From positions 992,001 through 1,056,000 of the forward strand of contig NC_014934.1 of assembly GCF_000186265.1 (NCBI RefSeq): 64,000 bases of DNA. The letters are read 5' to 3'. Shown one piece after another: positions 8,876-17,774 of the stretch. The position numbers were made by a program, and so were the translations under genes. Origin of the DNA: Cellulophaga algicola DSM 14237 (GTDB lineage Bacteria; Bacteroidota; Bacteroidia; Flavobacteriales; Flavobacteriaceae). Under the pieces are notes generated by a model. That model did not search any database. It was not told the origin of the DNA and was given only the letters and a program-made list of their open reading frames with translations. How positions within the stretch are numbered: the stretch's first letter is position 1; every line of letters starts with the position of its first letter.

Positions 8876-10005
8876 TAGTTCCCTGCTTTAACTTTGTTAT
8901 CCATTAATTTCTTAACTAACATTCCTGCGTAAGCACCTACAACAGGTTTTGAAACAATGGTTTCGCCATCAGGAACGTTTTTTAAAACTACAGTTTTATC
9001 TGAAAAATATATTGGAGTTACATCTATAACATCTAATACACTGTCATGAATTACGAAAATTTGATCATTTTCTAAAAGTAAACCTCTAGCTACTTCTATT
9101 GCATTTTCTTCTTTCTTAGCATTTAGTTTTGCCTCTAAATACATTCCTTCTTTTAATCCTTTATTTTTTATCTCTATAAAAGCTTTTATTGTTTGAGATG
9201 CCTGATCAACATTCCCATTTATTCTAGTGACAATTCCGCTATACTCATTTGTCTTATCAAGATTTATTAAATGTACCGTTTCACCAATTTGTAATAAATC
9301 GCTATATGTTTTTGGTATGGACACTTCAAGCTCATACACATCCGTATTAATAAACTCCCCCAATTTTTGACCAGTTCTCACGAGCGTGCCCTCATTAACC
9401 AAAGCCTCCGTTAAAATACCGTTGAAAGGAGCTGATATTCTGTATTTGGCCAAACGTTGCTCAAGAGTTTTAACATCATAATAGCTAGTCAAGATTCCTC
9501 TACCTGTAATAAAGTATTTTTCTTTATCAGTGGTCATTTCTGGTAATACCGCTATAGTTTTGTTCATGTCAAACGCACTCAAATATGCTTGCCATTTACT
9601 ATATATTTCAGGATAGTCTAACCTTAAGTCTGGCATTATAGACGTTAAAAGATTATATAAGTTACTTTTTGCTGATTGAACTGTAGCGCTATATTCTGCA
9701 GCATCAATACGTATGATTGCCTCTCCTCTGTTATAACTCTCACCTGTTTTAAAAAGTTTGCTGCCTTTTTTAAAAACTCCTTGTACCTCGGCATAAAGCT
9801 CTACACGCCTTTTAGCAACAACATTACCATGCGCAGAAATTACAATTGGAATTGTACCATTGATAACCTTTGAAGCAAAAACAGTTTTTATTACTTTTTC
9901 TGGTTTAGGTTTTTTTTCATTTTTATTGTTTATTAATGTTATGGCTGCGAAAACAGAAAGTGCAATTAGGACAATGCCTATAATAGATAGTACTATTTTT
10001 CTCAT
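8875..10005 (-). CDS. RND efflux periplasmic adaptor (membrane fusion protein)
   Basis: A 376-residue HlyD/AcrA-family adaptor with an N-terminal signal anchor (VLSIIGIVLIALSVFAAITL). A split lipoyl/barrel-sandwich domain is visible around AEVQGVFKKG and ISAPFNGILTEALVNEGTLV. Between them is an unusually short hairpin region of about 90 residues. A beta-barrel segment follows (VSIPKTYSDLLQIGETVHLI). It is first in the operon and would link the permease to the TolC-like channel. Confidence 0.93.
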   Translation of the reverse strand: MRKIVLSIIGIVLIALSVFAAITLINNKNEKKPKPEKVIKTVFASKVINGTIPIVISAHGNVVAKRRVELYAEVQGVFKKGSKLFKTGESYNRGEAIIRIDAAEYSATVQSAKSNLYNLLTSIMPDLRLDYPEIYSKWQAYLSAFDMNKTIAVLPEMTTDKEKYFITGRGILTSYYDVKTLEQRLAKYRISAPFNGILTEALVNEGTLVRTGQKLGEFINTDVYELEVSIPKTYSDLLQIGETVHLINLDKTNEYSGIVTRINGNVDQASQTIKAFIEIKNKGLKEGMYLEAKLNAKKEENAIEVARGLLLENDQIFVIHDSVLDVIDVTPIYFSDKTVVLKNVPDGETIVSKPVVGAYAGMLVKKLMDNKVKAGN

Positions 10006-10116
10006 AATTAAATTGGTAGCTTGGAATGGGGTTAGACTACAAAACTATTCAATAGTTTAATTTCGTTTAGTTAAACATTTCTTAAAAAAACCTCAACAGC
10101 CTTTTGTTTTCATATC

Positions 10117-10147
10117 AAAAAAAAGGGCACTATAAATAGCACCCCTT
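10117..10147 (-). terminator. Terminator after LRR gene 1
   Basis: On the minus strand a stem GGGTGC...GTGCCC (with two wobble pairs, extended by TAT/ATA) at about 10125-10145 is followed by a run of eight T residues. It lies 25 bases after the stop of the LRR gene at 10172. Confidence 0.7.
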
Positions 10148-10171
10148 TAAAATAATTATATATTTTTTATC

Positions 10172-11056
10172 TTATTCTAATTTCAACTCTTCTACTATGG
10201 GCTTTAATACTGGTACCAGCTCTAACTCTACTAATTCTGCTCCTTTTTGTAAGCCTACACTATCCGTATTTAAAGTAATGAGTCGCTCTTTATTAAGATT
10301 CTTTAAATTTTCAAAAGAGACAAAATTATTCCCTTGAAGTTGTAAGTATTTTAAATCTCCCAATCCTTCTATCCCCTTAGGAACAGGGCCACTAAATTTA
10401 TTATAAGCAAGTGTAAGTTCATACAGCTTTGGTAATTTATCAAAATTTAAAGCTATAACCCCGCTCAATTTATTCCCAAACAATCCCAAAACCTCCAAAT
10501 TATTCAAGGCTTCGAAAGATAAAGGTATGGTCCCTTCCAAATAATTACCTGAAAGATTAATTATTTTAAGGTTTTTAATCGTTCCAAGACTTTCAGGAAT
10601 TGGACCAATAAATGCATTATTATATAAAGAAAGCACTTCTAATTTTTGCAATAAACTAAACTCACTAGGTATCTTGTTTTTTAAATTATTCATTTCAAGA
10701 CTAATCTCCTTTAATTCTATAAGACCTAAAACTTCTATGGGAAAATTACCTTTTAAGTTGTTCAATGATAAATCTAATACCTCTAGTTTTTTTAATGCTG
10801 CCATTTCTTTAGGTAGGCAACCTGTAAGGTTATTTCTTCCTAAGGCTATTGAAACTACGTGATGATCGCTGATTTTTATTCCATACCAATTTTCTACAGG
10901 TTCTGAAATATCCCATTGAATATTCCAATTAGCTCCATTAGTAGCTGTAAACAATGATAATAATGCGTTCTTTTCATCTTCAGGAACTTGGGCCTTGGAG
11001 ATAAAACAATAAGAACACAAGAAAACAAATAATACTTGTTTGTTTATTAATCTCAT
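10172..11056 (-). CDS. Secreted leucine-rich repeat protein (LRR 1)
   Basis: A 294-residue protein with a signal peptide (residues 1-22, ending ISKAQ). A cap region follows with the spaced tryptophans NWNIQWD and NWYGIKI, and then about eight 23-24-residue leucine-rich repeats such as LKIINLSGNYLEGTIPLSFE. The LxGxIP consensus is that of plant-type LRRs. The last 30 residues are acidic and hydrophobic (ELELVPVLKPIVEELKLE) with no recognisable type IX sorting domain. It is a paralogue of the two genes upstream but is separated from them by a terminator-like palindrome, so it is probably a separate transcript. Function is unknown; LRRs imply protein or ligand binding at the cell surface. Confidence 0.88.
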   Translation of the reverse strand: MRLINKQVLFVFLCSYCFISKAQVPEDEKNALLSLFTATNGANWNIQWDISEPVENWYGIKISDHHVVSIALGRNNLTGCLPKEMAALKKLEVLDLSLNNLKGNFPIEVLGLIELKEISLEMNNLKNKIPSEFSLLQKLEVLSLYNNAFIGPIPESLGTIKNLKIINLSGNYLEGTIPLSFEALNNLEVLGLFGNKLSGVIALNFDKLPKLYELTLAYNKFSGPVPKGIEGLGDLKYLQLQGNNFVSFENLKNLNKERLITLNTDSVGLQKGAELVELELVPVLKPIVEELKLE

Positions 11057-11173
11057 GATTTGGTTAATACATTTAAACGATAGGCTTGGTTGTAATCACC
11101 TTTCATTTATGGTTTATAAATAGGTTACGTATTAGCTATAACGTAAAATCGTTATATTTATGATAAATGTATA

Positions 11174-11204
11174 AAAAAAGAGATACTATATAGTATCTCT
11201 TTTT
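11174..11204. terminator. Perfectly palindromic terminator between LRR genes
   Basis: AAAAGAGATACTA / TAGTATCTCTTTT is a nearly perfect symmetrical hairpin centred between 11190 and 11191, with A and T runs on the two sides. It lies 22 bases after the stop of LRR 2 on the minus strand and can work in either direction. Confidence 0.75.
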
Positions 11205-11225
11205 AATTAACTTAGTTTATTATTT

Positions 11226-12113
11226 TTAATTATTGGTATCATCCTCAAATTTAGTATCGGCCATTCTTGTTGTATATTTTTTGATGTCTTTAAAATCTGG
11301 AGCGGTTTCAATTTTTTCATTGTCAAAATCAAACACCAATAAGCTACTCACTTTTAAGGAATAGATATCTTCAAAAGAATCAAATCCGTTATTCTGTATT
11401 TGAAAAATTTGTAAGCTTGCTAATTGACCTACCTCTTTAGGTATTGCTCCATTTAATTGATTATTAGCTAATACTAATTCTTTTAAATTTATTAAATTAC
11501 CTAATTCAGAAGGTAGTTCTCCTTCTAGCCTATTCTCAAATAAACCTAAGGACTCTAATTGGTCTAACTTACCTATAGATAAAGGTATAATCCCCTTTAA
11601 GTTATTACTGGATAAATTTAGAGTTCTAAGTGCTTTTAAATCCCCTATACTATTTGGTATTTCACCTGATAAAAAATTATTGAAAGCGGTTAATTCTTGC
11701 AACGCAGTCATCTGACCTAAGTTTTCTGGTAAAGACCCCTTCAATCTATTCATTTCTAATTTTAGAATTTCAAGATTTTGTAAAGTACTAATCTCTAAAG
11801 GTAGCTCCCCTGTTAATTGATTGAAGGCTAAATTTAATTCCTTTAGATTTTTGAATGTTCCAATACTCCCAGGCAACACACCACTTAAATTATTGTGAAA
11901 CAGATTAATCTTTACGACTCTATCATTCTTCACAGAAACGCCATACCAAGTAGTCACCGGACTATTTAAATCCCAAGTATGATCCCAATCTTGGCCACCG
12001 GTTTGCGTATACAAATCAATTAAAGCCTCTTTTTCTACTTTAGAAATCTCAGCATAAGAATTAAAACTTATACATACTGCAATTATCAAAAATGTTTTCA
12101 TCATCCTTTTCAT
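11226..12113 (-). CDS. Secreted leucine-rich repeat protein (LRR 2)
   Basis: A 295-residue protein with a signal peptide ending SFNSYAE and the cap motif EKEALIDLYTQTGGQDWD plus TTWYGV. About eight plant-type leucine-rich repeats follow (for example LRTLNLSSNNLKGIIPLSIG). The tail ends ADTKFEDDTNN, close to the TAKTKFEDGEDN end of LRR 3. It sits 22 bases behind LRR 3, so the two form an operon. The shared cap, repeat number and tail show recent duplication. The role is unknown. Confidence 0.88.
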   Translation of the reverse strand: MKRMMKTFLIIAVCISFNSYAEISKVEKEALIDLYTQTGGQDWDHTWDLNSPVTTWYGVSVKNDRVVKINLFHNNLSGVLPGSIGTFKNLKELNLAFNQLTGELPLEISTLQNLEILKLEMNRLKGSLPENLGQMTALQELTAFNNFLSGEIPNSIGDLKALRTLNLSSNNLKGIIPLSIGKLDQLESLGLFENRLEGELPSELGNLINLKELVLANNQLNGAIPKEVGQLASLQIFQIQNNGFDSFEDIYSLKVSSLLVFDFDNEKIETAPDFKDIKKYTTRMADTKFEDDTNN

Positions 12114-12135
12114 ACTTATGATATTTTATATCCTA

Positions 12136-13032
12136 TTAATTATCTTCACCATCTTCAAACTTAGTCTTTGCCGTACGTGTATTCGAGTCTAAATAAAGGT
12201 CTTTTAAATTCCGTTTATTATATGATGTATTTGTATTGCCATCAAAATCAAAAACTACCAAACTAGATGCTGCAGATGAAAAATCTGTAACAAGATGTAT
12301 CTCAAAATCATTTTTTTGAATCTGCAATACTTCTAAGTTTTTCATCTTTAATATTTCAGACGGAAATTTGCTTGAGAAATAATTATCAGCAATCACCAAC
12401 GTTTTTAAGCTTTTTAGCGTACTTATATTTTGAGGAATATCTCCTTTTAAATTATTTTCTGATAACTCTAACCGTTCTAATTTTGATAAGTTAATAATAG
12501 ATACCGGAAGTTCTCCTTCTAAATTATTATTTGAAAGCGATATTACTTTCAAATTTTCTAAAGAGCCTAGTATTTCAGGTAGATTTCCTGAAATATTGTT
12601 ATTAAAAAGATCTAAATGTTCTAGTTTTCTCAATGCTCCTATTTCATTAGGAATAGCACCTTGTAATTTATTTTTCCCCAATCGTAATACTTCCAGATTT
12701 GCTAATTGAAACAAACCAATAGGTAGATTTCCTTCAACACGATTAAAGGCTAGATTCAATATTCTTAAATTTTGCAAATTACCAATACTTACTGGTAAGC
12801 TTCCTGTTAGATTATTATTAAATAAAGTAATTGAAATTACGTGGTTGTTTTCGATTATTACACCCGCCCAATTAGTTACATTACTAGATAAATCCCACGA
12901 GACTTTCCAATGCTCACCATTAGTGCTCTCATATAAATCTATAAGTGCTTTTTTTTCTGCTCTAGGAATGGCAAATGTAGTCGTTGTAAAAAACAAAATA
13001 ACTAGCAGTGATCTCCAAATTTTAATCTTCAT
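12136..13032 (-). CDS. Secreted leucine-rich repeat protein (LRR 3)
   Basis: A 298-residue protein with a signal peptide (LLVILFFTTTTFA, residues about 9-21), the cap motif EKKALIDLYESTNGEHWK and TNWAGV, then about eight LRRs of the LxGxIP/LP plant type (LRILNLAFNRVEGNLPIGLF). The C-terminus ends in the charged tail TAKTKFEDGEDN, shared with LRR 2. It is first in the LRR operon. There is no transmembrane anchor, lipobox or obvious T9SS C-terminal domain, so it is probably periplasmic or secreted as a soluble protein. Confidence 0.88.
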   Translation of the reverse strand: MKIKIWRSLLVILFFTTTTFAIPRAEKKALIDLYESTNGEHWKVSWDLSSNVTNWAGVIIENNHVISITLFNNNLTGSLPVSIGNLQNLRILNLAFNRVEGNLPIGLFQLANLEVLRLGKNKLQGAIPNEIGALRKLEHLDLFNNNISGNLPEILGSLENLKVISLSNNNLEGELPVSIINLSKLERLELSENNLKGDIPQNISTLKSLKTLVIADNYFSSKFPSEILKMKNLEVLQIQKNDFEIHLVTDFSSAASSLVVFDFDGNTNTSYNKRNLKDLYLDSNTRTAKTKFEDGEDN

Positions 13033-13127
13033 ACCTTATATTTAATAAAATACCCCTATAACAAGTATAAGAATACTCTTACAAATTTATGCTAATATGC
13101 CGTATGTTGTATAAGAATTCGATGAAC

Positions 13128-13194
13128 TACATGTAAATCATCCAATTACGTTGTGAAAACACGATTATGTGTAGTAAATGGATGATAACCTGTA
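13128..13194. repeat. Long imperfect inverted repeat after the ABC-F gene
   Basis: The arm 13128-13144 (TACATGTAAATCATCCA) is nearly the reverse complement of 13179-13194 (TGGATGATAACCTGTA); the 8-bp core ATCATCCA/TGGATGAT is perfect and the inner TTAC/GTAA also pairs. It lies between the ABC-F stop and the LRR 3 start, both on the minus strand. No T run follows the stem, so it is not a textbook terminator; it could be an mRNA 3' structure or an operator. Confidence 0.45.
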
Positions 13195-13201
13195 AAAAAT
13201 A

Positions 13202-15118
13202 TTAAGAAAGTTCTTCTAATTTTAGTGTAATGTCCTCCCATTGCTCCATTAATTGCTTTAAAGTCTTCTTCTTTTTCTCATAAGAATCAAAAAAACCTGG
13301 CTTTGCAATAGTGGCATCATAATGGTTTAATAAGTCTTTATCTATTTGTTTAATTTCCTTCTCTAATTGTGAAATATTACTTTCAACTGAACTCAATTTA
13401 TTGTTAAGGGACTTCAGCTTTTTTTGGTCCTCATAACTCACTTCTTTCGTTACAGACTTTTTCTCCTTTTTAGAAACTTTAACTTGTTTTTTCTCTATTT
13501 CTCTAAAATCCTCAACCTTACGTTGTTCTAAGTAAAAATCTATATCACCCAAATACTCTTTTATTGCACCATCTTTAAATTCATACACATTGCTCGTAAG
13601 ACCTTGTAAAAAATCTCTATCATGAGAAACAAGAATTAAAGTTCCTTCAAAACTCTGTAGTGCTTGTTTTAACACATTTTTAGATTTTATATCTAAGTGG
13701 TTGGTAGGTTCATCCATCACCAAGACGTTAAAAGGCTGTAAGAGCATTTTAGCTAATGCTAAACGGTTTCTTTCTCCACCAGATAATACTTTCACATATT
13801 TATCTACCTCGTCTCCTCTAAATAGAAAAGAACCCAAAATATCTCTTACTTTACTCCTATTGGTTTCATTAGCCGCATCAATCATCGTATTTAGTATGGT
13901 TTTATTACCATCTAAATATTCTGCTTGATTTTGAGCAAAATATCCTATTTGCACATTATGCCCTAGTTTAAGGCGACCTTGATGTTCTATATCTCCAACA
14001 ATAATTTTAGCTAATGTTGATTTACCTTGTCCATTCTGCCCAACAAAAGCGGTCTTAATATCGCGTTCTATTAGTAAATCTATATTGTTTAATACTTCTT
14101 TTTCTCCATAATGCTTAGATAAATCCTCAATTTCAATCACAACCCTACCTGGAACAACTGATATTGGAAATTTTAAATTCATAACACTATTATCATCTTC
14201 ATCTACCGCTATACGGTCTAGCTTATCTAGCTTTTTTATTAAAGATTGTGCCATTGTTGCTTTAGAAGCTTTTGCTCTAAATTTCTCAATTAACTTTTCT
14301 GTCTGTTGTATTTGTTTTTCCTGATTTCTTTGCGCACTTAATTGTTGCTCTTGGATCTCTTTACGAAGCACTAAAAACTCTGAATATGGTTTATTATAAT
14401 CGTAAATTCTCCCTAAAGAAATCTCTATAGTTCTGTTCGTAACATTATCTAAGAACATTTTATCATGCGATACAATTGCTACGGCACTTGAGCTAGATCT
14501 TAAAAATTGTTCTAACCAAATAATAGATTCAATATCTAAGTGGTTGGTAGGCTCATCTAAAAGCAAAACATCGTTATTCTGAAGTAATAATTTCGCTAAT
14601 TCTATCCGCATACGCCATCCTCCTGAAAACGTATCGGTGAATTTGTCAAAATCTTCTCTTTTAAAACCTAATCCTAATAATATTTTTTCTGTTTCTCCCT
14701 GGTAGTTATACCCTCCTAAAATTTCATAGTGATGGGTTATATCACTCAAATCTTCAATAAGCTTGGTATACCCATCACTTTCATAATCGGTACGTTCTGC
14801 AAGCTGCTGGTTGGTGTACTCTAATTGTTTTTCTAAAGCTATAATTTCCTCAAATGCTTGATATGATTCTTCTAAAACAGTTCTGCCCAGTTCAAAATCT
14901 AAATCTTGCTTTAAAAAACCGATACGAACTTCTTTATCTGAAGCTATAATCCCTGTATCTGGTTGCATTTCTTTAGACAAGAGTTTTAACAAGGTAGATT
15001 TTCCTGCTCCATTTTTACCTATTAGGCCAACTCTATCGCCAGTATTTAAGCGAAATGAAATTTCTTCAAATAGATATTCGCCAGCGAATGAAACAGAAAG
15101 ATTATGAATATTAAGCAT
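13202..15118 (-). CDS. ABC-F family ATPase (ribosome-associated type)
   Basis: A 638-residue protein with two ATP-binding cassettes and no membrane helices. The first has Walker A GKNGAGKST, signature FSGGWRMR and Walker B LLLDEPTNHLD. The second has GQNGQGKST, LSGGERNR and VMDEPTNHLD. The linker between them is charged and helical (about residues 235-310), as in ABC-F proteins that act on the ribosomal E site. The C-terminal 80 residues form a Lys/Glu-rich coiled coil, as in Uup/YheS/YdiF relatives. It is probably a translation factor rather than a transporter. It is divergent from the second DUF983 gene. Confidence 0.9.
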   Translation of the reverse strand: MLNIHNLSVSFAGEYLFEEISFRLNTGDRVGLIGKNGAGKSTLLKLLSKEMQPDTGIIASDKEVRIGFLKQDLDFELGRTVLEESYQAFEEIIALEKQLEYTNQQLAERTDYESDGYTKLIEDLSDITHHYEILGGYNYQGETEKILLGLGFKREDFDKFTDTFSGGWRMRIELAKLLLQNNDVLLLDEPTNHLDIESIIWLEQFLRSSSSAVAIVSHDKMFLDNVTNRTIEISLGRIYDYNKPYSEFLVLRKEIQEQQLSAQRNQEKQIQQTEKLIEKFRAKASKATMAQSLIKKLDKLDRIAVDEDDNSVMNLKFPISVVPGRVVIEIEDLSKHYGEKEVLNNIDLLIERDIKTAFVGQNGQGKSTLAKIIVGDIEHQGRLKLGHNVQIGYFAQNQAEYLDGNKTILNTMIDAANETNRSKVRDILGSFLFRGDEVDKYVKVLSGGERNRLALAKMLLQPFNVLVMDEPTNHLDIKSKNVLKQALQSFEGTLILVSHDRDFLQGLTSNVYEFKDGAIKEYLGDIDFYLEQRKVEDFREIEKKQVKVSKKEKKSVTKEVSYEDQKKLKSLNNKLSSVESNISQLEKEIKQIDKDLLNHYDATIAKPGFFDSYEKKKKTLKQLMEQWEDITLKLEELS

Positions 15119-15186
15119 TTATTGTATTTATTTTTCTTTGTTAGTTTTTTGTGACTTTAGTTACATAAGAAGACTTCCTAAAATCT

Positions 15187-15194
15187 TATTTTTG
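15187..15194 (+). promoter_or_regulatory. -7 box that decides the DUF983 start
   Basis: TATTTTTG matches TAnnTTTG exactly and lies 16 bases before the ATG at 15210. Because it falls inside the longer open frame that begins at 15138, it argues for the downstream start. Confidence 0.5.
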
Positions 15195-15209
15195 CTAAAA
15201 CTTTTGCAA

Positions 15210-15614
15210 ATGTTAAAAAAAGGAAACAAACTCTACAGTATTTTAACAGGAACTTGTCCCAAATGCCAAAATGAAAGCATGTATTTGGATAAAAACCCCT
15301 ATCATATGACCAAAATTTTTAAAATGCACGAGCGTTGTTCAAATTGCGGTACAAAATACAAAATAGAACCTTCATTTTTTTATGGCGCAATGTACGTAAG
15401 TTATGGTGTAGGAATTGCTTTTGCGGTAGCTGCATTTGTAATTACTTTTTTATTCATTGGAACTAGTTTAAAAACAAGTTTTTTCACGATCATGGGAACA
15501 CTAGTTGTATTTATGCCACTCATTATGCGCTTAAGCCGTAATATCTGGATTAATATCTTTATTAGCTACGAACCTAATGCCGTTAAAAATGAATCAAAAA
15601 AAGAGACCCTTTAA
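15210..15614 (+). CDS. DUF983 family zinc-ribbon membrane protein (copy 2)
   Basis: A 134-residue protein. The frame is open back to 15138, but the homology with copy 1 starts at the methionine at 15210 (KKGNKLYSILTGTCPKC), and an exact -7 box lies within the upstream extension. Cysteine pairs C16/C19 and C43/C46, the YKIEPSFFYGAMYVSY block and two hydrophobic segments match DUF983. The C-terminus is longer and more charged than in copy 1 (NAVKNESKKETL). The function is unknown. Confidence 0.85.
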   Translation: MLKKGNKLYSILTGTCPKCQNESMYLDKNPYHMTKIFKMHERCSNCGTKYKIEPSFFYGAMYVSYGVGIAFAVAAFVITFLFIGTSLKTSFFTIMGTLVVFMPLIMRLSRNIWINIFISYEPNAVKNESKKETL

Positions 15615-15623
15615 ATAAACTCC

Positions 15624-16682
15624 TTATTTTTTCTGATAGTATTTTTTTGTAAAACGTGCTATATTCATCTCTGGGTGAATAGCTTCCTTATTTTCTATAA
15701 ATTGGTATAAGGATGCCGATGCCGTTGGGGCAATCATTACTCCTCTAGATCCAAACCCATTTAAAATGAATAATTTTTTTTCATCAGGGTGTTGCCCTAC
15801 TAAAGGTCTGCGATCTGCTACCGTTGGCCTTATCCCTGCAACATGATCTACAACTTCATAAGCACAGTTTAAAAAAGTATCTAGTTTTTCTAATAACTCA
15901 AGCTTAGATTCTTCTGTAGGTAAATTGGTTTTATCTTTCCATTTATAAGTAGCCCCTACCCTATATAAATCTGATCCTAATGGGATAATAAAAACCGAAG
16001 ATTTTATTACATTTTCTTCTTTTAAGGCTGGTGCTTTTATGGTCAATAACTCTCCCTTAGTACCATTGAGCGGCAAATAGTTAAAAAACGGATTATCAGT
16101 TAAACCAAAGCCTGTAGCAAAAATAATTTTTTTAGCAGTTACTCCTTTATACGTAATAGCATCTTCGTTTATTTCAAGGCAAGTATAATCAAAAGTTTCT
16201 TGCTGCAGTAATTCCTTCTCTAAAAGATACCTTTCATAATTTACTAACAACACCTTGGTATCTATTCTTCCGGTATGCCGTACTTCCCCATAACCAAATG
16301 GAGCATCAACACTTACATTATTGTTTTTTTTAATTGTAGTCGATAGGAAGTAGTTGAGTTGTGGTTTATCTGAAGCTTCAAACCACATATTTTGCTCTTC
16401 AATAGATGCAAACCTTCGTAACACAGGAATTTTAAAATCTAGCTGAACTTGAAGTTTCTTTGATAATTTTTCATAAAAAGGCAAAGCTTGTTCAAGTTGT
16501 TCTTTAGCATTCCAAGCAAGCGTAAAACGTTTTAATATTACTGGGTTATACAAACCACCAGCGACAACTGATGACGTTTGTGATTTATCTGCAATTACAC
16601 GGTATGTTTTGGAATTCCCCTCAAGTTGTTCACAAAAAGAAATACCCGCCAACCCAAGGCCTACGATTAAATAATCTATCAT
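15624..16682 (-). CDS. FAD-dependent oxidoreductase (DAO family)
   Basis: A 352-residue flavoprotein. The N-terminal DYLIVGLGLAGISF is a Rossmann dinucleotide motif (GxGxxG), which favours the methionine at 16682; the frame extends eight codons further to 16706 but adds residues before the strand that do not belong to the fold. IIFATGFG, GIRPTVADRRPLVGQHPDEK and LNGFGSRGVMIAPT are the second FAD-binding blocks of the D-amino-acid-oxidase-like family. The substrate is unknown. It follows gldN on the same strand but behind a terminator. Confidence 0.85.
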   Translation of the reverse strand: MIDYLIVGLGLAGISFCEQLEGNSKTYRVIADKSQTSSVVAGGLYNPVILKRFTLAWNAKEQLEQALPFYEKLSKKLQVQLDFKIPVLRRFASIEEQNMWFEASDKPQLNYFLSTTIKKNNNVSVDAPFGYGEVRHTGRIDTKVLLVNYERYLLEKELLQQETFDYTCLEINEDAITYKGVTAKKIIFATGFGLTDNPFFNYLPLNGTKGELLTIKAPALKEENVIKSSVFIIPLGSDLYRVGATYKWKDKTNLPTEESKLELLEKLDTFLNCAYEVVDHVAGIRPTVADRRPLVGQHPDEKKLFILNGFGSRGVMIAPTASASLYQFIENKEAIHPEMNIARFTKKYYQKK

Positions 16683-16707
16683 ACCGCAAAGGTAGCTAAT
16701 TGGCATA

Positions 16708-16742
16708 AAAAAAAGCCTTAACCAATGGCTAAGACTTTTTTG
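16708..16742 (-). terminator. Terminator after gldN
   Basis: On the minus strand AAGTCTTAGCC and GGTTAAGGCTT form an 11-bp stem (two wobble pairs) around a 3-base loop, followed by a T run. It lies about 30 bases after the gldN stop and closes the gldKLMN transcript. T runs on both sides allow use in either direction. Confidence 0.75.
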
Positions 16743-16768
16743 TTTTATATTGAATTGGAATTTTTAAA

Positions 16769-17671
16769 TTAGTAACTCCACATATCCTGTTCCTTATCTC
16801 TAATTGTTTCTTTGATACGATTAGATTCTAGTAATTGGAATAAAGAGTTATCTGAAATATAATCTTTAATGGCACGATCACCAAACACGTTATCTTCTTT
16901 ATAAATTGTTGCATTAAATCTTCTTGCATTTAACAACATATCAAAAGATATAGGCTGTGCAGAGTTTCGTTGATTAAATACTTTGGCTTCATGAAGAATT
17001 TGTCTTGCACTTGGGTACCATACCCAAAACAATGCAACTTTGTTTTCTTCTTGATCCATAGATTCATCATCAATAAAGTTAACATCTGGAGCTCTTGGAG
17101 CAATACCTAAAAGTCTGTATTTTAATTCACCTTGACGCTTATCAAAATACCAAATACCTTTTATTAAGTATTCTTCTAAATCAGCTGCTGCTAAATCTCT
17201 TCTGTTAACATATTCTGGAGACACTTGCTCACCTGCATTATATTGCTCGTAACCGTAATCGGTTGTATCAATTTTTTGCATGGTAGCTTCTAAGTCAGAG
17301 AATTCTCTTTTCTCCGTAAAATAAGAATCTGCGTAGATATCTTTAATTTTACCGTTTTTAATGTTTTTAATTAAAACATCATACAAAGATCTTCTATCAG
17401 AACCAATATTTACAGTATCAACTGGATAGTATAAAGGAAAGTTTACTCTCTCATCTAAATCGATAACCTCCCATACTGTTTTTGACCATAGAATATCTCT
17501 ATCATCAACATAACCGTATTCTAAAGGAGCGTCATTATCGTTCTCTATTTGAGAATCTGTTTTCTTACCTATCTCTTCAGGTTTTTTGGCATTTAATATA
17601 TTTGCCTGAGCCACCATTGATATTGGCAATAAAGTTACCGCACCAATTAATAAAACATTTTTCCAATTCAT
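16769..17671 (-). CDS. gldN: Gliding motility / type IX secretion protein GldN
   Basis: A 300-residue exported protein (signal peptide MNWKNVLLIGAVTLLPISMVAQA). Blocks such as DRDILWSKTVWEVIDLDERVN and RLLGIAPRAPDVNF are typical of the GldN/PorN family. In the known system GldN and the lipoprotein GldK form a periplasmic ring under the outer membrane that is coupled to the GldLM motor. It is the last gene of the gldKLMN cluster, 103 bases after gldM, and is followed by a strong terminator. Length and position are normal. Confidence 0.95.
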   Translation of the reverse strand: MNWKNVLLIGAVTLLPISMVAQANILNAKKPEEIGKKTDSQIENDNDAPLEYGYVDDRDILWSKTVWEVIDLDERVNFPLYYPVDTVNIGSDRRSLYDVLIKNIKNGKIKDIYADSYFTEKREFSDLEATMQKIDTTDYGYEQYNAGEQVSPEYVNRRDLAAADLEEYLIKGIWYFDKRQGELKYRLLGIAPRAPDVNFIDDESMDQEENKVALFWVWYPSARQILHEAKVFNQRNSAQPISFDMLLNARRFNATIYKEDNVFGDRAIKDYISDNSLFQLLESNRIKETIRDKEQDMWSY

Positions 17672-17774
17672 TTTTAAAAATTTATTTGTTTTTACACCTT
17701 TACTGAAATTCGTTATAAGTCGTTTAGAAACTACGTTCTTATAAACTTATAACGCTTTTCAATAAATTTTATTA

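Noticed and set aside
10172-13032. Periodic 69-72-base similarity that could look like a tandem DNA repeat or CRISPR
   Set aside because: The period is that of the leucine-rich repeats in the protein; there are no identical repeats with unique spacers.
15138-15209. 24-codon N-terminal extension of the second DUF983 protein
   Set aside because: Homology with the first copy begins at 15210 and an exact -7 promoter box lies inside the extension.
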